A stretch of 43,199 nt of DNA from Burkholderiales bacterium (GCA_030833315.1 JAURHM010000027.1:1-43199); one strand, 5' to 3'; numbered from the stretch's first letter, positions 25,798 to 34,078 are shown. Notes: a model not told the origin generated them from the letters alone. Made by a program: numbers and translations.

Positions 25798-26025
25798 GGG
25801 ATCTCCTTGGATTTGAGCAGCTGGCGTAAAAATGCCTGCGGACCGGCATCGTGCCGCAAGCCGATATTCCTTGCAAATAGAAGGACATCCGCCCATACTC
25901 CGCGCCGGCGCCTGGATTCTGTCCGCCCTTCGCACCCGCACGGGTGCTTCTGTTTGGCCTTCTCCACACGTCATTGATGCCCTGTCCACTCCGGACCGGG
26001 ATCGCCAAATTCTGGAGAACTGCTC
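25798..26025. promoter_or_regulatory. Divergent region between gst and cold-shock gene, with leader hairpin
   Basis: 228 bases without a gene. GCACCC-GCAC-GGGTGC (25932-25947) forms a compact hairpin about 80 bases before the cold-shock start codon, inside the expected 5' leader. Cold-shock mRNAs often have structured leaders, so this may be part of a temperature-sensitive leader, but the short T-poor flank also allows chance. The ribosome site of the cold-shock gene is GGAG near 26014. Confidence 0.35.
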
Positions 26026-26235
26026 ATGGCCACTATCGGCACCGTTAAATTTTTCAACGCCACAAAGGGTTTCGGATTTATTCAACCCGACGGCGAATCC
26101 AAAGACGTTTTTGTGCACATCTCGGCCGTTGAGCGCGCCGGCATGAAGACGCTCAATGAAAACCAGAAAGTTTCGTTCGACCTCGAAAAAGGTTCCGACG
26201 GCCGTTCTTCCGCCGTCAATCTGCAAGAAGTCTGA
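26026..26235 (+). CDS. cspA: Cold-shock domain protein (CspA family)
   Basis: 69-residue single cold-shock domain, the standard length. It has RNP1 KGFGFI (about residues 14-19) and RNP2 VFVHIS (about 29-34), with the typical start [11 protein letters not shown]. It is a single-stranded nucleic-acid chaperone that melts RNA structure in the cytoplasm. Upstream lies GGAG and a long leader. The IF-1 gene follows 55 bases later on the same strand with a hairpin in between. Whether it is cold-induced or constitutive cannot be read from the sequence. Confidence 0.96.
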   Translation: MATIGTVKFFNATKGFGFIQPDGESKDVFVHISAVERAGMKTLNENQKVSFDLEKGSDGRSSAVNLQEV

Positions 26236-26242
26236 TCGTGCT

Positions 26243-26263
26243 GCGGCGGGATCAACCCGCCGC
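26243..26263 (+). other. Stem-loop between cold-shock gene and infA
   Basis: GCGGCGGG-ATCAA-CCCGCCGC, a perfect 8-base-pair GC-only stem with a 5-base loop, 7 bases after the cold-shock stop codon and 27 before the IF-1 start. No T-run follows (AAATCATT), so it is more likely a 3'-end stabiliser or processing site than an intrinsic terminator. Confidence 0.6.
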
Positions 26264-26290
26264 AAATCATTCCTAAGAAGGAAGCTGCAG

Positions 26291-26563
26291 ATGTCCAAAG
26301 AAGAGATGGTCGAATTCGAAGGTGTCATTGAAGAAGTGCTGCCCGACACCAAATTCCGCGTCACGCTGTCCAACGGCCACGCAGTGACCGCTTATGCCTC
26401 GGGCAAGATCCGCAAGCACCGCATCCGCATTCTTGCCGGTGACCGCGTCACGGTGGAGATTTCGCCGTATGACCTGAGCAAGGGCCGTATCAGCTTCCGC
26501 CACAAGGACGAGCGCGCAGGTCCGCCTGCAGCACGCCCCGGCAATTTCTTCCGCAAGCGTTAA
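26291..26563 (+). CDS. infA: Translation initiation factor IF-1
   Basis: 90-residue IF-1, an OB-fold (S1-like) protein that binds the 30S A-site during initiation. It starts [24 protein letters not shown] and contains the conserved [31 protein letters not shown] sequence of IF-1. It carries a C-terminal extension of about 18 residues ([13 protein letters not shown]...) beyond the 72-residue E. coli protein. Many betaproteobacteria carry such a second, longer infA apart from the ribosomal-protein operon copy. The ATG at 26291 has AAGGAAG upstream. Its neighbour is another OB-fold RNA-binding gene (cold shock), so joint expression in the cold is plausible. Confidence 0.94.
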   Translation: MSKEEMVEFEGVIEEVLPDTKFRVTLSNGHAVTAYASGKIRKHRIRILAGDRVTVEISPYDLSKGRISFRHKDERAGPPAARPGNFFRKR

Positions 26564-26574
26564 CGCTTCTGAAC

Positions 26575-27090
26575 TCAGCCTGCCGCTTTGCGGCGGGTCG
26601 CCCTGACCGTCGGCGCCACGCCGGCCAGCGGCAAAGCAGTCTTGTATTTGACCTGCTTCAGCGCAAAACTCGATTTCAGGTTGCCCACTCCGGGAATCTT
26701 CGCCAGAAAATCGACAATGAAACGTTCCAGCGCCTGCACATCGGCTACCATCACCCGCAGCATGTAATCCGAATCGCCGGTCATCAGGTAACACTCCATG
26801 ACTTCGGGCCGTTCAGCGATTGCGCGCTCGAAAGTCTCCAGCGCCTTTTCCACCTGCCGTTCCAGCCGCACCTGGATGAACACCGACACGGTGAGTCCCA
26901 ACGCCAGCGCATCGAGCAGACTGACGTAACGGCTGATCAGCCCCGCCTCCTCCAGCCGCCGCACCCGTGCCAGGCAGGGCGACGGCGACAGATTCACCGC
27001 CTTCGCCAGCTCGACATTGGACAGCCGCGCATCCTCCTGCAACCGGGCGAGGATTTTCCAGTCTGTTGCATCAAGATTTATTTTCGGCAT
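26575..27090 (-). CDS. Lrp/AsnC-family transcriptional regulator
   Basis: 171-residue Lrp-type regulator. An N-terminal helix-turn-helix ([45 protein letters not shown], residues 5-50) is followed by the RAM effector domain ([27 protein letters not shown]) that binds amino acids and forms octamers. The C-terminus has an extra basic tail ([11 protein letters not shown]). The ATG at 27090 matches the family. It is divergent from the lone dehydrogenase E1 gene, with an AT-rich region between; this type of layout usually means that the regulator controls its neighbour. The mde locus of Pseudomonas putida has the same partners. Confidence 0.92.
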   Translation of the reverse strand: MPKINLDATDWKILARLQEDARLSNVELAKAVNLSPSPCLARVRRLEEAGLISRYVSLLDALALGLTVSVFIQVRLERQVEKALETFERAIAERPEVMECYLMTGDSDYMLRVMVADVQALERFIVDFLAKIPGVGNLKSSFALKQVKYKTALPLAGVAPTVRATRRKAAG

Positions 27091-27232
27091 TTTGTGCTTA
27101 ATAAATAAATAAATACGCTATTTTATGCTTATTTAATGGTTAAAAACAAGAACATACAGAACCCTGTATCGCACGTTCCCGCGTAGCATCCACGGTCATG
27201 CGCAGTCCCGCGCGCGGAGGAAGAAAAACACC
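27091..27232. promoter_or_regulatory. AT-rich divergent control region between Lrp-type regulator and E1 gene
   Basis: 142 bases. The left half (27091-27150) is very AT-rich in an otherwise GC-rich window and includes four tandem AAAT units (near 27099-27115), typical of curved Lrp-family targets. Read leftward there is a candidate promoter for the regulator: TTGTTT (27144-27149), an 18-base spacer, and TAAAAT (27120-27125). The E1 gene has GGAGG at 27216-27220. Sites are predicted by eye only. Confidence 0.5.
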
Positions 27233-29914
27233 ATGACCGACTTATCCGAACTTGCGGCAGCTTTCTGGCGCGTGATGCCCGCCGATCCCGATCCGGTGGA
27301 GACGCGCGAATGGCTGGATGCCTTCAATTCCCTGATTGAATCCAATGGCCGCGAACGCGCCACCTATCTGCTGCGCAAGCTGCTCGACGAAGCACGGGCG
27401 AAACGCGTGCCGATGCCGCCGGTGCTGAACACGCCTTACTGCAACTCCATCGCACTGGCCGAACAACCGCAGTTTCCCGGCAACCTCGACATCGAAGCAC
27501 GCATCTCGGCGCTGGTGCGCTGGAACGCGCTGGCAATGGTGGTGCGCGCCAATCGCGGTGCGGCCGAACTCGGCGGGCATATCGCCACCTATGCGTCCAT
27601 CGCCGACCTGTTCGAAGTCGGCTTCAATCATTTCTTCCGCGCCGGACAGAACGGCGATGCAGTTTTTTTCCAGCCGCACGCCTCCCCCGGAATCTACGCC
27701 CGCGCCTGGCTCGAAAGCCGCCTGAGCGAAGACCAGCTCAACAACTACCGCCGCGAAACCGGCGGCCCCGGCACCGGCCTGTCATCATACTGCCACCCCT
27801 ATCTGATGCCGGATTTCTGGCAGTTCCCCAATGCCTCGATGGGGCTGGGACCGGTCAACGCGATCTACCAGGCGCGTTTCATGCGCTACCTCGAACATCG
27901 CGGCATCCAGAAAACCGCCGGACGCAAGGTCTGGGCCTTTGTCGGTGACGGTGAGATGGATGAACCGGAGTCGCTGGCCGGCCTGTCATTGGCAGCACGC
28001 GAAGGACTCGACAACCTGATATTCGTCGTCAACTGCAATCTGCAGCGTCTCGACGGCCCCGTGCGCGGCAACGGCTCGCTGATCCAGGAACTGGAAGGCC
28101 TGTTCTCCGGCGCCGGCTGGCACGTCGTGAAATTACTGTGGGGCTCGGAATGGGATCCGCTGTTTGCGCGCGACACCGAGAACGTGATCCTCAAACGCCT
28201 GCACGAAACCGTCGATGGCGAATTCCAGAAATACGCAGCGACCGACGGGCGCTTCAATCGCGAACAGTTTTTCAACAAGGACCCGGACCTGCAGGCACTG
28301 GTGTCCCACCTGTCGGATGAAGACATCGACCGCCTGCGCCGGGGCGGCCATGACCCGGTAAAGATCCATGCCGCCTATCACGCCGCAATGAACCATCACG
28401 GCCGGCCGACAGTGATCCTAGCCCAGACCAAAAAAGGTTACGGTATGGGCCATTGGGGCCAGGGCAAGATGGGCGCACACCAGCAGAAAAAAATGGAAGA
28501 CGATGCCCTGCTCGCCTTCCGCGACCGTTTTGCGCTGCCGATTCCCGATGCCGACGTCAAAGCGCTGAAATTCTGGAAACCGGCAGACGACAGCCCGGAG
28601 ATGCGCTATATGCACGCCCGTCGAAGTGCGCTGGGCGGCTATCTGCCGGCACGCGTTACCACGGCAGCAAAAATCACTGTGCCCGTGCCGGAAGCCTATG
28701 CACGCATCAGTGAAGGTTCCGGCGATCGCGAAGAATCGACAACGATGAGCTTCGTCAAAATGCTCGCGCAGATGCTGAAGGATCCGGCGATCGGCAAAAA
28801 CATCGTGCCCATCGTCGCCGATGAAGCACGCACCTTCGGCATGCAATCGCTGTTCCGTCAGGTCGCCATTTATTCACCCTTTGGCCAGCTCTACGAACCG
28901 GAAGACCGCGACGAACTGCTCTATTACAAGGAAGCCCAGGACGGACAGATTCTGGAGGAAGGCATCAACGAAGCGGGCGCGATGTCGTCGTGGATTGCCG
29001 CCGCGACCAGTTACAGCGTGCACGGCACGCCGATGCTGCCCTTCTATATTTTTTATTCGATGTTCGGCTTCCAGCGTGTCGGCGACCTGATCTGGCAGGC
29101 GGGCGACTGCCGCTCGCGCGGCTTCCTGATCGGTGCCACTGCGGGTCGCACCACCTTGTCCGGTGAAGGCCTGCAGCACCAGGACGGTTCATCGCATCTG
29201 GTTGCATCGACAGTGCCCAATTGCCGGGCCTGGGACCCCGCTTACGGCTATGAACTGGCCACGATCATTCAGGATGGCACGCGGCGCATGCTCGAAGCGC
29301 AGGAAGACGTTCTTTATTACATCACCGTGATGAACGAGAACTACGCGCAGCCGGCCATGCCGGAAGGCGCCCGCGACGGCATCCTCAAAGGAATGTATCT
29401 GCTGCAGGAACAGCACGGCGCGCAGGTGCAGTTGCTGGGCAGCGGCACCATCCTGCGCGAAGCCATTTCTGCAGCAGACCTTCTCGCGGACGATTTCAAA
29501 ATAAAAGCTAATGTATGGAGCGTGACCAGTTGGAGCGAACTGCGCCGCAACGGCATGGACTGCGAACGGCACAATCGCCTGAATCCGGCCGCCACGCCGC
29601 GCACGAGTCATGTCGAAAATTTGCTGTCATCGCACAAAGGACCGGCGATTGCCGCCTCGGACCACGTCACCGCAGTACCGGACCTGATTCGTGCCTACGT
29701 CCCGCAGCACTATGTGGTGCTTGGCACCGACGGTTACGGCCGCAGTGATTCACGCGAGAATCTGCGCCGTTTTTTTGAAATGGACCGTTATCACATTGCG
29801 ATTGCCGCACTGGCAGCACTGGCCGATGAGAAAACCATCAGTCGCGACATCGTCGCCGATGCAATACGCCGTTACGGCATCACCGCCACCGACAACGCAC
29901 CCTGGCAAGCCTGA
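27233..29914 (+). CDS. aceE: Homodimeric 2-oxoacid dehydrogenase E1 component (AceE/MdeB-like)
   Basis: 893-residue thiamine-diphosphate-dependent E1, the size of E. coli AceE (887). The thiamine motif GDGEMDEPES ... NCNLQRLDGPV lies near residues 237-275. GHWGQGKMGAHQQKKM includes the active-site loop His, and NEAGAMSSWIAAATSYS and the TTLSGEGLQHQDG block follow. It decarboxylates pyruvate or 2-oxobutyrate and passes the acyl group to a lipoyl-E2. No E2 (aceF) or E3 (lpd) follows, and the gene is divergent from an Lrp-type regulator. The mde locus (mdeR, mdeA, mdeB) of Pseudomonas putida has an AceE-like MdeB for 2-oxobutyrate beside an Lrp-type gene. So this may be an accessory E1 rather than the housekeeping one. 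Confidence 0.93.
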   Translation: MTDLSELAAAFWRVMPADPDPVETREWLDAFNSLIESNGRERATYLLRKLLDEARAKRVPMPPVLNTPYCNSIALAEQPQFPGNLDIEARISALVRWNALAMVVRANRGAAELGGHIATYASIADLFEVGFNHFFRAGQNGDAVFFQPHASPGIYARAWLESRLSEDQLNNYRRETGGPGTGLSSYCHPYLMPDFWQFPNASMGLGPVNAIYQARFMRYLEHRGIQKTAGRKVWAFVGDGEMDEPESLAGLSLAAREGLDNLIFVVNCNLQRLDGPVRGNGSLIQELEGLFSGAGWHVVKLLWGSEWDPLFARDTENVILKRLHETVDGEFQKYAATDGRFNREQFFNKDPDLQALVSHLSDEDIDRLRRGGHDPVKIHAAYHAAMNHHGRPTVILAQTKKGYGMGHWGQGKMGAHQQKKMEDDALLAFRDRFALPIPDADVKALKFWKPADDSPEMRYMHARRSALGGYLPARVTTAAKITVPVPEAYARISEGSGDREESTTMSFVKMLAQMLKDPAIGKNIVPIVADEARTFGMQSLFRQVAIYSPFGQLYEPEDRDELLYYKEAQDGQILEEGINEAGAMSSWIAAATSYSVHGTPMLPFYIFYSMFGFQRVGDLIWQAGDCRSRGFLIGATAGRTTLSGEGLQHQDGSSHLVASTVPNCRAWDPAYGYELATIIQDGTRRMLEAQEDVLYYITVMNENYAQPAMPEGARDGILKGMYLLQEQHGAQVQLLGSGTILREAISAADLLADDFKIKANVWSVTSWSELRRNGMDCERHNRLNPAATPRTSHVENLLSSHKGPAIAASDHVTAVPDLIRAYVPQHYVVLGTDGYGRSDSRENLRRFFEMDRYHIAIAALAALADEKTISRDIVADAIRRYGITATDNAPWQA

Positions 29915-29943
29915 GCAAAGCCACTCAGTTCAGGCGGCTTTGC
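29915..29943. terminator. Hairpin at 3' end of E1 gene
   Basis: GCAAAGCC ... GGCTTTGC, an 8-base-pair stem with a 13-base loop starting at the base after the E1 stop codon. No T-run follows on the plus strand, so it may act as a 3'-end stabiliser or a factor-dependent terminator. Confidence 0.35.
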
Positions 29944-30181
29944 GTCGCACCGGGGCCGGTCGCTTCGGCAGCGCCTTTACCGGCGAGTGGCGCAAGCCTT
30001 CGATAAAGACACCGATCAGACGCTCGGCTTCATTAACCGCGGGCATGGCCTTGGGATACATCACCCAGTTGCTGATCAGTCCGTCAATCAGACAGTGCAG
30101 GCCTTCGGCTTTGCGCTGCACATTCAGGCCCTTGGGCAACTGCCCGGACTTGATTGCCGCCTTGAACCCGATTTCAATCCG
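29930..30181 (-). pseudogene. TetR/AcrR-family regulator relic (C-terminal effector domain only)
   Basis: The 83 codons before the stop at 29930 read like the end of AcrR/TtgR-type repressors: an IEIGFKAAIKSGQLPKGL start, then GLHCLIDGLISNWVMYP and AERLIGVFIEGLR. The DNA-binding helix-turn-helix and the first half of the effector domain are absent. The frame is closed by TAG at 30182-30184, and the Bug gene 4 stop lies only 16 bases further, so there is no room for the missing part. The only usable starts are internal (TTG at 30139), which would give an isolated 69-residue fragment. I take it as a relic of a deletion. Such regulators usually control RND pumps; one lies 4.6 kb away. Confidence 0.75.
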
Positions 30182-30199
30182 CTACGGCAACGCCGTAAA

Positions 30200-31165
30200 C
30201 TACTGCGGGGTCAGACCGACATCCTTGATCAATTTGACGTAGCGGTCGTATTCCGACTTCATCAGCTTGTCGTAGGTTTCCGGACCCGAATTGAGGGCCG
30301 GGTCGGCACCCATTTTCTCGAACGACTCACGGATACGCGGCTGGGAAACGGCATTCCTGATGTCAGCAGCCAGTTGCGTGGTGATCCGCTTGGGTACGCC
30401 GGCAGGTCCGATCAGGCCGAACCAGCCGTCGGACTGCGCCGCCGGCAAACCCTCCTCGACGATCGACGGTATGCTCGGGAAAGCCGGGTTACGCTTCGCC
30501 GAAGTCACCGCGAGCGGACGCAGCCGCCCGTCTCGAACCATCGGCAAAATCGTCGGGATCGTGAACACCAGATAATGCACACGGCCGGCGATAGTCTCTC
30601 CGAAGGCATCCGGCACTACCTTGAACGGCACATGTACAGTGCGCACCCCCGCCGCCTGATTGAAAATTTCACCGGCGATGTGAGCCAGCGTGCCGATACC
30701 CAGTGACCCGTAGTTGTATTTCGACGGATCCTTCTGTAGCAGGACCACCATTTCGCGGATGTTCTTCGCCGGCAGGTTGGGGTAAACCGCAATGATGTTC
30801 GGGATCGACGCCACTTCGGTGATCATCGTGAAGTCGCGGATCGGATGGTAAGGCGGCGTTTTCTGCAGCAACGGGCCAACGGTGTGCGGCGGCGCGACCA
30901 TCGCATAGGTATAACCGTCGCCCGTGGCCTTGGACAGCAAGGTGCTTCCAATCAGACCACCGGCTCCGGGGCGGTTATCGACAACTACCTGCTGACCATA
31001 CAATTCGCTAAGCGGCACACTCAGCGTACGGGAAAGAAAATCACTGGAAGATCCCGGCGGCAGGGGCACAATCACGCGAATCGGCCGCTCGGGAAATTTC
31101 TGTGCACCTGCAACGCCCGCCATCACCAGCAGCAGCACTGCCACCAGACTGTGCATCCGTTTCAT
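30200..31165 (-). CDS. Bug-family (TTT) periplasmic substrate-binding protein 4
   Basis: Orphan TTT-type receptor, 321 residues. A signal peptide covers about residues 1-21 (SLVAVLLLVMAGVAGA). It then has FPERPIRVIVPLPPGSSSDFLSR, QQVVVDNRPGAGG, YNYGSLGIGTLAHIAGEI, the VPFKVVPDA pocket loop and a typical YDRYVKLIKDVGL end. I chose the ATG at 31165 because GAGGAGG lies just upstream; the longer frame (20 more residues) lacks this. A small hairpin TACGGC-AAC-GCCGTA (30183-30197) follows 2 bases after the stop, at the junction with the TetR relic. It has no transporter membrane genes beside it. It is divergent from the VOC gene. Confidence 0.92.
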   Translation of the reverse strand: MKRMHSLVAVLLLVMAGVAGAQKFPERPIRVIVPLPPGSSSDFLSRTLSVPLSELYGQQVVVDNRPGAGGLIGSTLLSKATGDGYTYAMVAPPHTVGPLLQKTPPYHPIRDFTMITEVASIPNIIAVYPNLPAKNIREMVVLLQKDPSKYNYGSLGIGTLAHIAGEIFNQAAGVRTVHVPFKVVPDAFGETIAGRVHYLVFTIPTILPMVRDGRLRPLAVTSAKRNPAFPSIPSIVEEGLPAAQSDGWFGLIGPAGVPKRITTQLAADIRNAVSQPRIRESFEKMGADPALNSGPETYDKLMKSEYDRYVKLIKDVGLTPQ

Positions 31166-31337
31166 GCCTGCCTCCTCACTGAAATTCCGGGTAGCAGTCC
31201 CGGACTGTTTGGTATTTTCATGCATATTAACTACTGTGCTGCATCATGGTAATGTCAGCCCCTGTTTTGCACAATACTGACTGGAATTCGTGGCACTATT
31301 CCCGGGCGGCCTTGAAGTGCCTATACAGGAGAGCAGT

Positions 31338-31733
31338 ATGGGAATAGAGTTCATTCAACACGTGAATATCCGCTGTGCACCCGGTGATCTCGCCGCGATT
31401 GAGCGTTTTTATCTGGAGGTGGTCGGACTACAGCGCGGACCCCGCCCGCCGAACCTGCGCAACCAGGGCATCTGGTTATATCTGGGCGCGCAGCCCGTGG
31501 TGCATGTCACCGCTCGCTGCGCCGAAGGTTTCGTGCAGGCGGAACATCAAGGAAGCGTCGACCATATCGCTTTCCAGTCAAAGGACGCTGCGGCGTTTGC
31601 CGGAAAGCTGCGCGGCATGAACATCGCCTACGAACAGTCGAATGTGGCAGGCGCCGGCTATCAGATATTCATCCGCGATCCGGTAGGAACGGTCCTCGAA
31701 TTCAATTTCCCCAACAGCGAAGCGCCGGCCTGA
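31338..31733 (+). CDS. VOC-family (glyoxalase/dioxygenase-like) protein
   Basis: 131-residue protein with the paired beta-alpha-beta-beta-beta modules of the vicinal-oxygen-chelate fold. Candidate metal ligands are His in FIQHVNI (near residue 8), His in VDHIAF and Glu in VLEFNF at the C-terminus. The pattern AIERFYLEVVGLQRGPRP is family-typical. Glyoxalase, fosfomycin-resistance-like and dioxygenase members share this fold, so the reaction is open. The ATG at 31338 is preferred because AGGAG precedes it; upstream in-frame codons lack one. It converges on the nitroreductase gene with a 4-base gap. Confidence 0.9.
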   Translation: MGIEFIQHVNIRCAPGDLAAIERFYLEVVGLQRGPRPPNLRNQGIWLYLGAQPVVHVTARCAEGFVQAEHQGSVDHIAFQSKDAAAFAGKLRGMNIAYEQSNVAGAGYQIFIRDPVGTVLEFNFPNSEAPA

Positions 31734-31737
31734 CGGA

Positions 31738-32343
31738 TCAGACCGCCGCTTTACCCCAGCGGCCGCTGTAGAAACGCTCACCCAGCGGCTTGCGCGCCCG
31801 ACCCTTGAGTTCCTTCTGCCGAGTCTCTTCGTCTTCGATGGTTTCCGCGGCTGCCTGATAACCCACGGCAATCATCGCCATCGGCATGAAATCCTCGGGG
31901 ATGCCGAAGGCCGTCCGCGCCTTGCCGATATCAAAGCCGCCCATCTGATGCGCGACCAGACCTTGCGCAACCGCTTCCAGCGAAAGGGCCAGCGCCGCCA
32001 TGCCGGTATCGTACTGCGCCCAGCGGTTGGCTTGCCCGTTGTGCTCAAAAGTGGCGCCGGCGCATGCCATCAACAGCAGCGGCACCTTGCCCGCCCACTT
32101 TTTGTTGTTGTCGGACAGACAGTCAAAGGCCTGCTGCCAGCCCGCGGCATCGGTCGCGCGGTTCCACACCAGAAAACGCCAGGGCTCGGCGCCGAAACAT
32201 GACGGCGCCCAGCGCGCGGCTTCGACCAACGCCGCCGTCTGTGCCGGCGTTACGCCGCGTTGTGCATCAAATGCACGCGGACTCCAGCGGCGCGCCGACA
32301 GATCGTTGATGGGTACGCTGGTGCTTGCATTGCGGTTCTGCAT
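31738..32343 (-). CDS. Nitroreductase family protein (FMN-dependent)
   Basis: 201-residue nitroreductase-fold oxidoreductase. RRWSPRAFD near the N-terminus supplies the FMN phosphate-binding Arg residues, ARWAPSCFGAEPWRFLVW is the usual FMN contact region, and GLVAHQMGGFD and GIPEDFMPMAMIAVGY mark the C-terminal part. It would reduce nitroaromatics, quinones or similar with NAD(P)H. The ATG at 32343 has TGGAG upstream. The stop codon lies 4 bases from the convergent VOC gene, and both stops sit in the small palindrome CTGA-CGGA-TCAG. Confidence 0.92.
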   Translation of the reverse strand: MQNRNASTSVPINDLSARRWSPRAFDAQRGVTPAQTAALVEAARWAPSCFGAEPWRFLVWNRATDAAGWQQAFDCLSDNNKKWAGKVPLLLMACAGATFEHNGQANRWAQYDTGMAALALSLEAVAQGLVAHQMGGFDIGKARTAFGIPEDFMPMAMIAVGYQAAAETIEDEETRQKELKGRARKPLGERFYSGRWGKAAV

Positions 32344-32402
32344 GAATATCTCCAGTAATCAAATGAACAAAATCAAACCAACAGAAAATAGAAATAAATG
32401 CT

Positions 32403-34022
32403 TCAGACAATCTCGCCGCCCGTTTCATCGTTTGCATTAACGGCAATCCAGTGCGTAACCCGCGGCGGCCCTTCCCCGCGGTGAAATGCGCGCACCCGCT
32501 CGAACAGCGGCGCATCACCCGCCGTTCCGCGATGATGCTGGCGCATATGCTCGGCCCAGGACTCGACGACAAAGGTTTCAATATAACGCCCGGCAGCATC
32601 CGGATCTTCAAATAATCCCCAGGACAAGGCCCCGTCCCGACGACGGATGCGTTGCATACCCTGCGCCACAGCCACAAACGCGCCGGCATCTTCCGGTGCA
32701 ATGCGGTATTCGACGTGTACGGCGACCGGTCCGCGTTCCAGTGCAATCTCCGCGTGTCCCGATGAACGCATCAGCGCGGCCGGCGCGCTGCTGGCCAGAC
32801 CGTCCTCACCGCCCAGTGTCAGCCGCCGGGTCAGCAGCATGGCCAGCAGTGCACCGGCAGCCGACAGCAGCAGCGCCTGCGGCACGCCGCCGCGCGCGGC
32901 CAGCGCACCCCACAACACCGCACCTCCGGTCATGGCCGCGGCATAAACCATCAGATAGACCGAAAGCGCGCGGGCACGCACCCATTGCGGCACGGCGGTC
33001 TGCGCACTGACATGCAGCGTCGACAGCAGTGCGAGCCAAGCCGCGCCGCAGGCCAATACGCCGGGCAATAACAGAAACAGATTCCCGGCCAGCGCAACCG
33101 CTGCCGTACCCGCGGCATAAACCACCGTCGCGCCGCACACCAGCACATCACGGCTGCAACGACGCCGCAAAGCCGGCATGAACAGCGCCGCACTGACCGC
33201 ACCTGCGCCGATGCCGGCGAGCAGCAGACCATAGGTACCCGCCCCACCACCGGTGTTTTGCGCCACCAGCGGCAGCAAGGACCAGGTGGCTGATGAAAAA
33301 ACAAAAAAACCGGCAGCACGCCCCATTACATACTGCAACGCCGTGGCTTCGCGCACATAACGCACACCGGCACGCAAAGCGCCGGAGAAACGTTCGGCCG
33401 GCAGGGTGCTGGGCGAAGGCTGGCGCGGCCAGCGCACCAGGACAACGATCACGCCGATAAAAGAAAAGGCGTTGAGCATGAACGCGGCCTGCGGCCCCGA
33501 AGCCGCGACAATCACCCCGGCCAGCGCCGGGCCGACGGCACGTGCGAGATTGATGCCGAGGCTGTTCAATGCAATCGCCGCCTGCAACTGACCGCGCGGC
33601 ACGATTTCGTGAACCGTCGCCGCCCACGCCGGCGTATTCAATGCCGCACCGCAAGCCAGCGCAAAACTGAAGGCCAGCAGGCCCCAGGCATTCATCCAGC
33701 CCATTGCCGTGGTGATCGCCAGCACCAGCACCACCATCAGCATCCAGACCTGGGTATAAATCAGGTAACGCCGACGGTCGAGAATGTCGGCGAGCGCGCC
33801 TCCGGGCAGGGCAAGCAGGAAAATCGGCAGCGCGGTCGCGGCTTGCACCAGCGACACCATCAGGGGATTCGGATTCAGTGTGACCATCAGCCAGCCCGCC
33901 CCCACCTCATGCACCCAGGTGCCGATATTGGAAACCAGCGTGGCGATCCACAGCGCGCGGAAGAGCGGCTGGCGCAAAGGCGCCCAGGCGGATGGCGGCG
34001 ATTCAGTTTTGGGATCAGTCAT
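32403..34022 (-). CDS. MFS transporter fused to a C-terminal ABM-like ferredoxin-fold domain
   Basis: 539-residue fusion. Residues about 1-405 are a 12-helix MFS carrier of the EntS/DUF894 group (LVSNIGTWVHEVGAGWLMV..NPNPLMVSLVQAA, loop ADILDRRRYL). Residues about 425-539 form a soluble domain like antibiotic-biosynthesis monooxygenase (ABM) proteins: VHVEYRIAPEDAGAFVAVAQGMQRIRRRDGALSWGLFED, then FVVESWAEHMRQH. The tail may sense or bind a small molecule, or be a partner of export. Substrate unknown. The ATG at 34022 is chosen because family N-termini start near there; the longer frame adds a dozen non-conserved residues. Confidence 0.9.
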   Translation of the reverse strand: MTDPKTESPPSAWAPLRQPLFRALWIATLVSNIGTWVHEVGAGWLMVTLNPNPLMVSLVQAATALPIFLLALPGGALADILDRRRYLIYTQVWMLMVVLVLAITTAMGWMNAWGLLAFSFALACGAALNTPAWAATVHEIVPRGQLQAAIALNSLGINLARAVGPALAGVIVAASGPQAAFMLNAFSFIGVIVVLVRWPRQPSPSTLPAERFSGALRAGVRYVREATALQYVMGRAAGFFVFSSATWSLLPLVAQNTGGGAGTYGLLLAGIGAGAVSAALFMPALRRRCSRDVLVCGATVVYAAGTAAVALAGNLFLLLPGVLACGAAWLALLSTLHVSAQTAVPQWVRARALSVYLMVYAAAMTGGAVLWGALAARGGVPQALLLSAAGALLAMLLTRRLTLGGEDGLASSAPAALMRSSGHAEIALERGPVAVHVEYRIAPEDAGAFVAVAQGMQRIRRRDGALSWGLFEDPDAAGRYIETFVVESWAEHMRQHHRGTAGDAPLFERVRAFHRGEGPPRVTHWIAVNANDETGGEIV

Positions 34023-34078
34023 GACTTGAAGGCGGCGAGGCGCCATCATAACCGAGCGCATGACCGGTGCACCGCAGC

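Noticed and set aside
25798-26373. N-terminal extension of the GST frame up to 26373
   Set aside because: It runs antisense to the cold-shock and IF-1 genes; the GST family N-terminus and an AAGGAG site fix the start at 25797.
31729-31742. Palindrome CTGA-CGGA-TCAG at the VOC/nitroreductase junction as a regulatory site
   Set aside because: It arises from two convergent TGA stop codons four bases apart and is too small to call a terminator or an operator.
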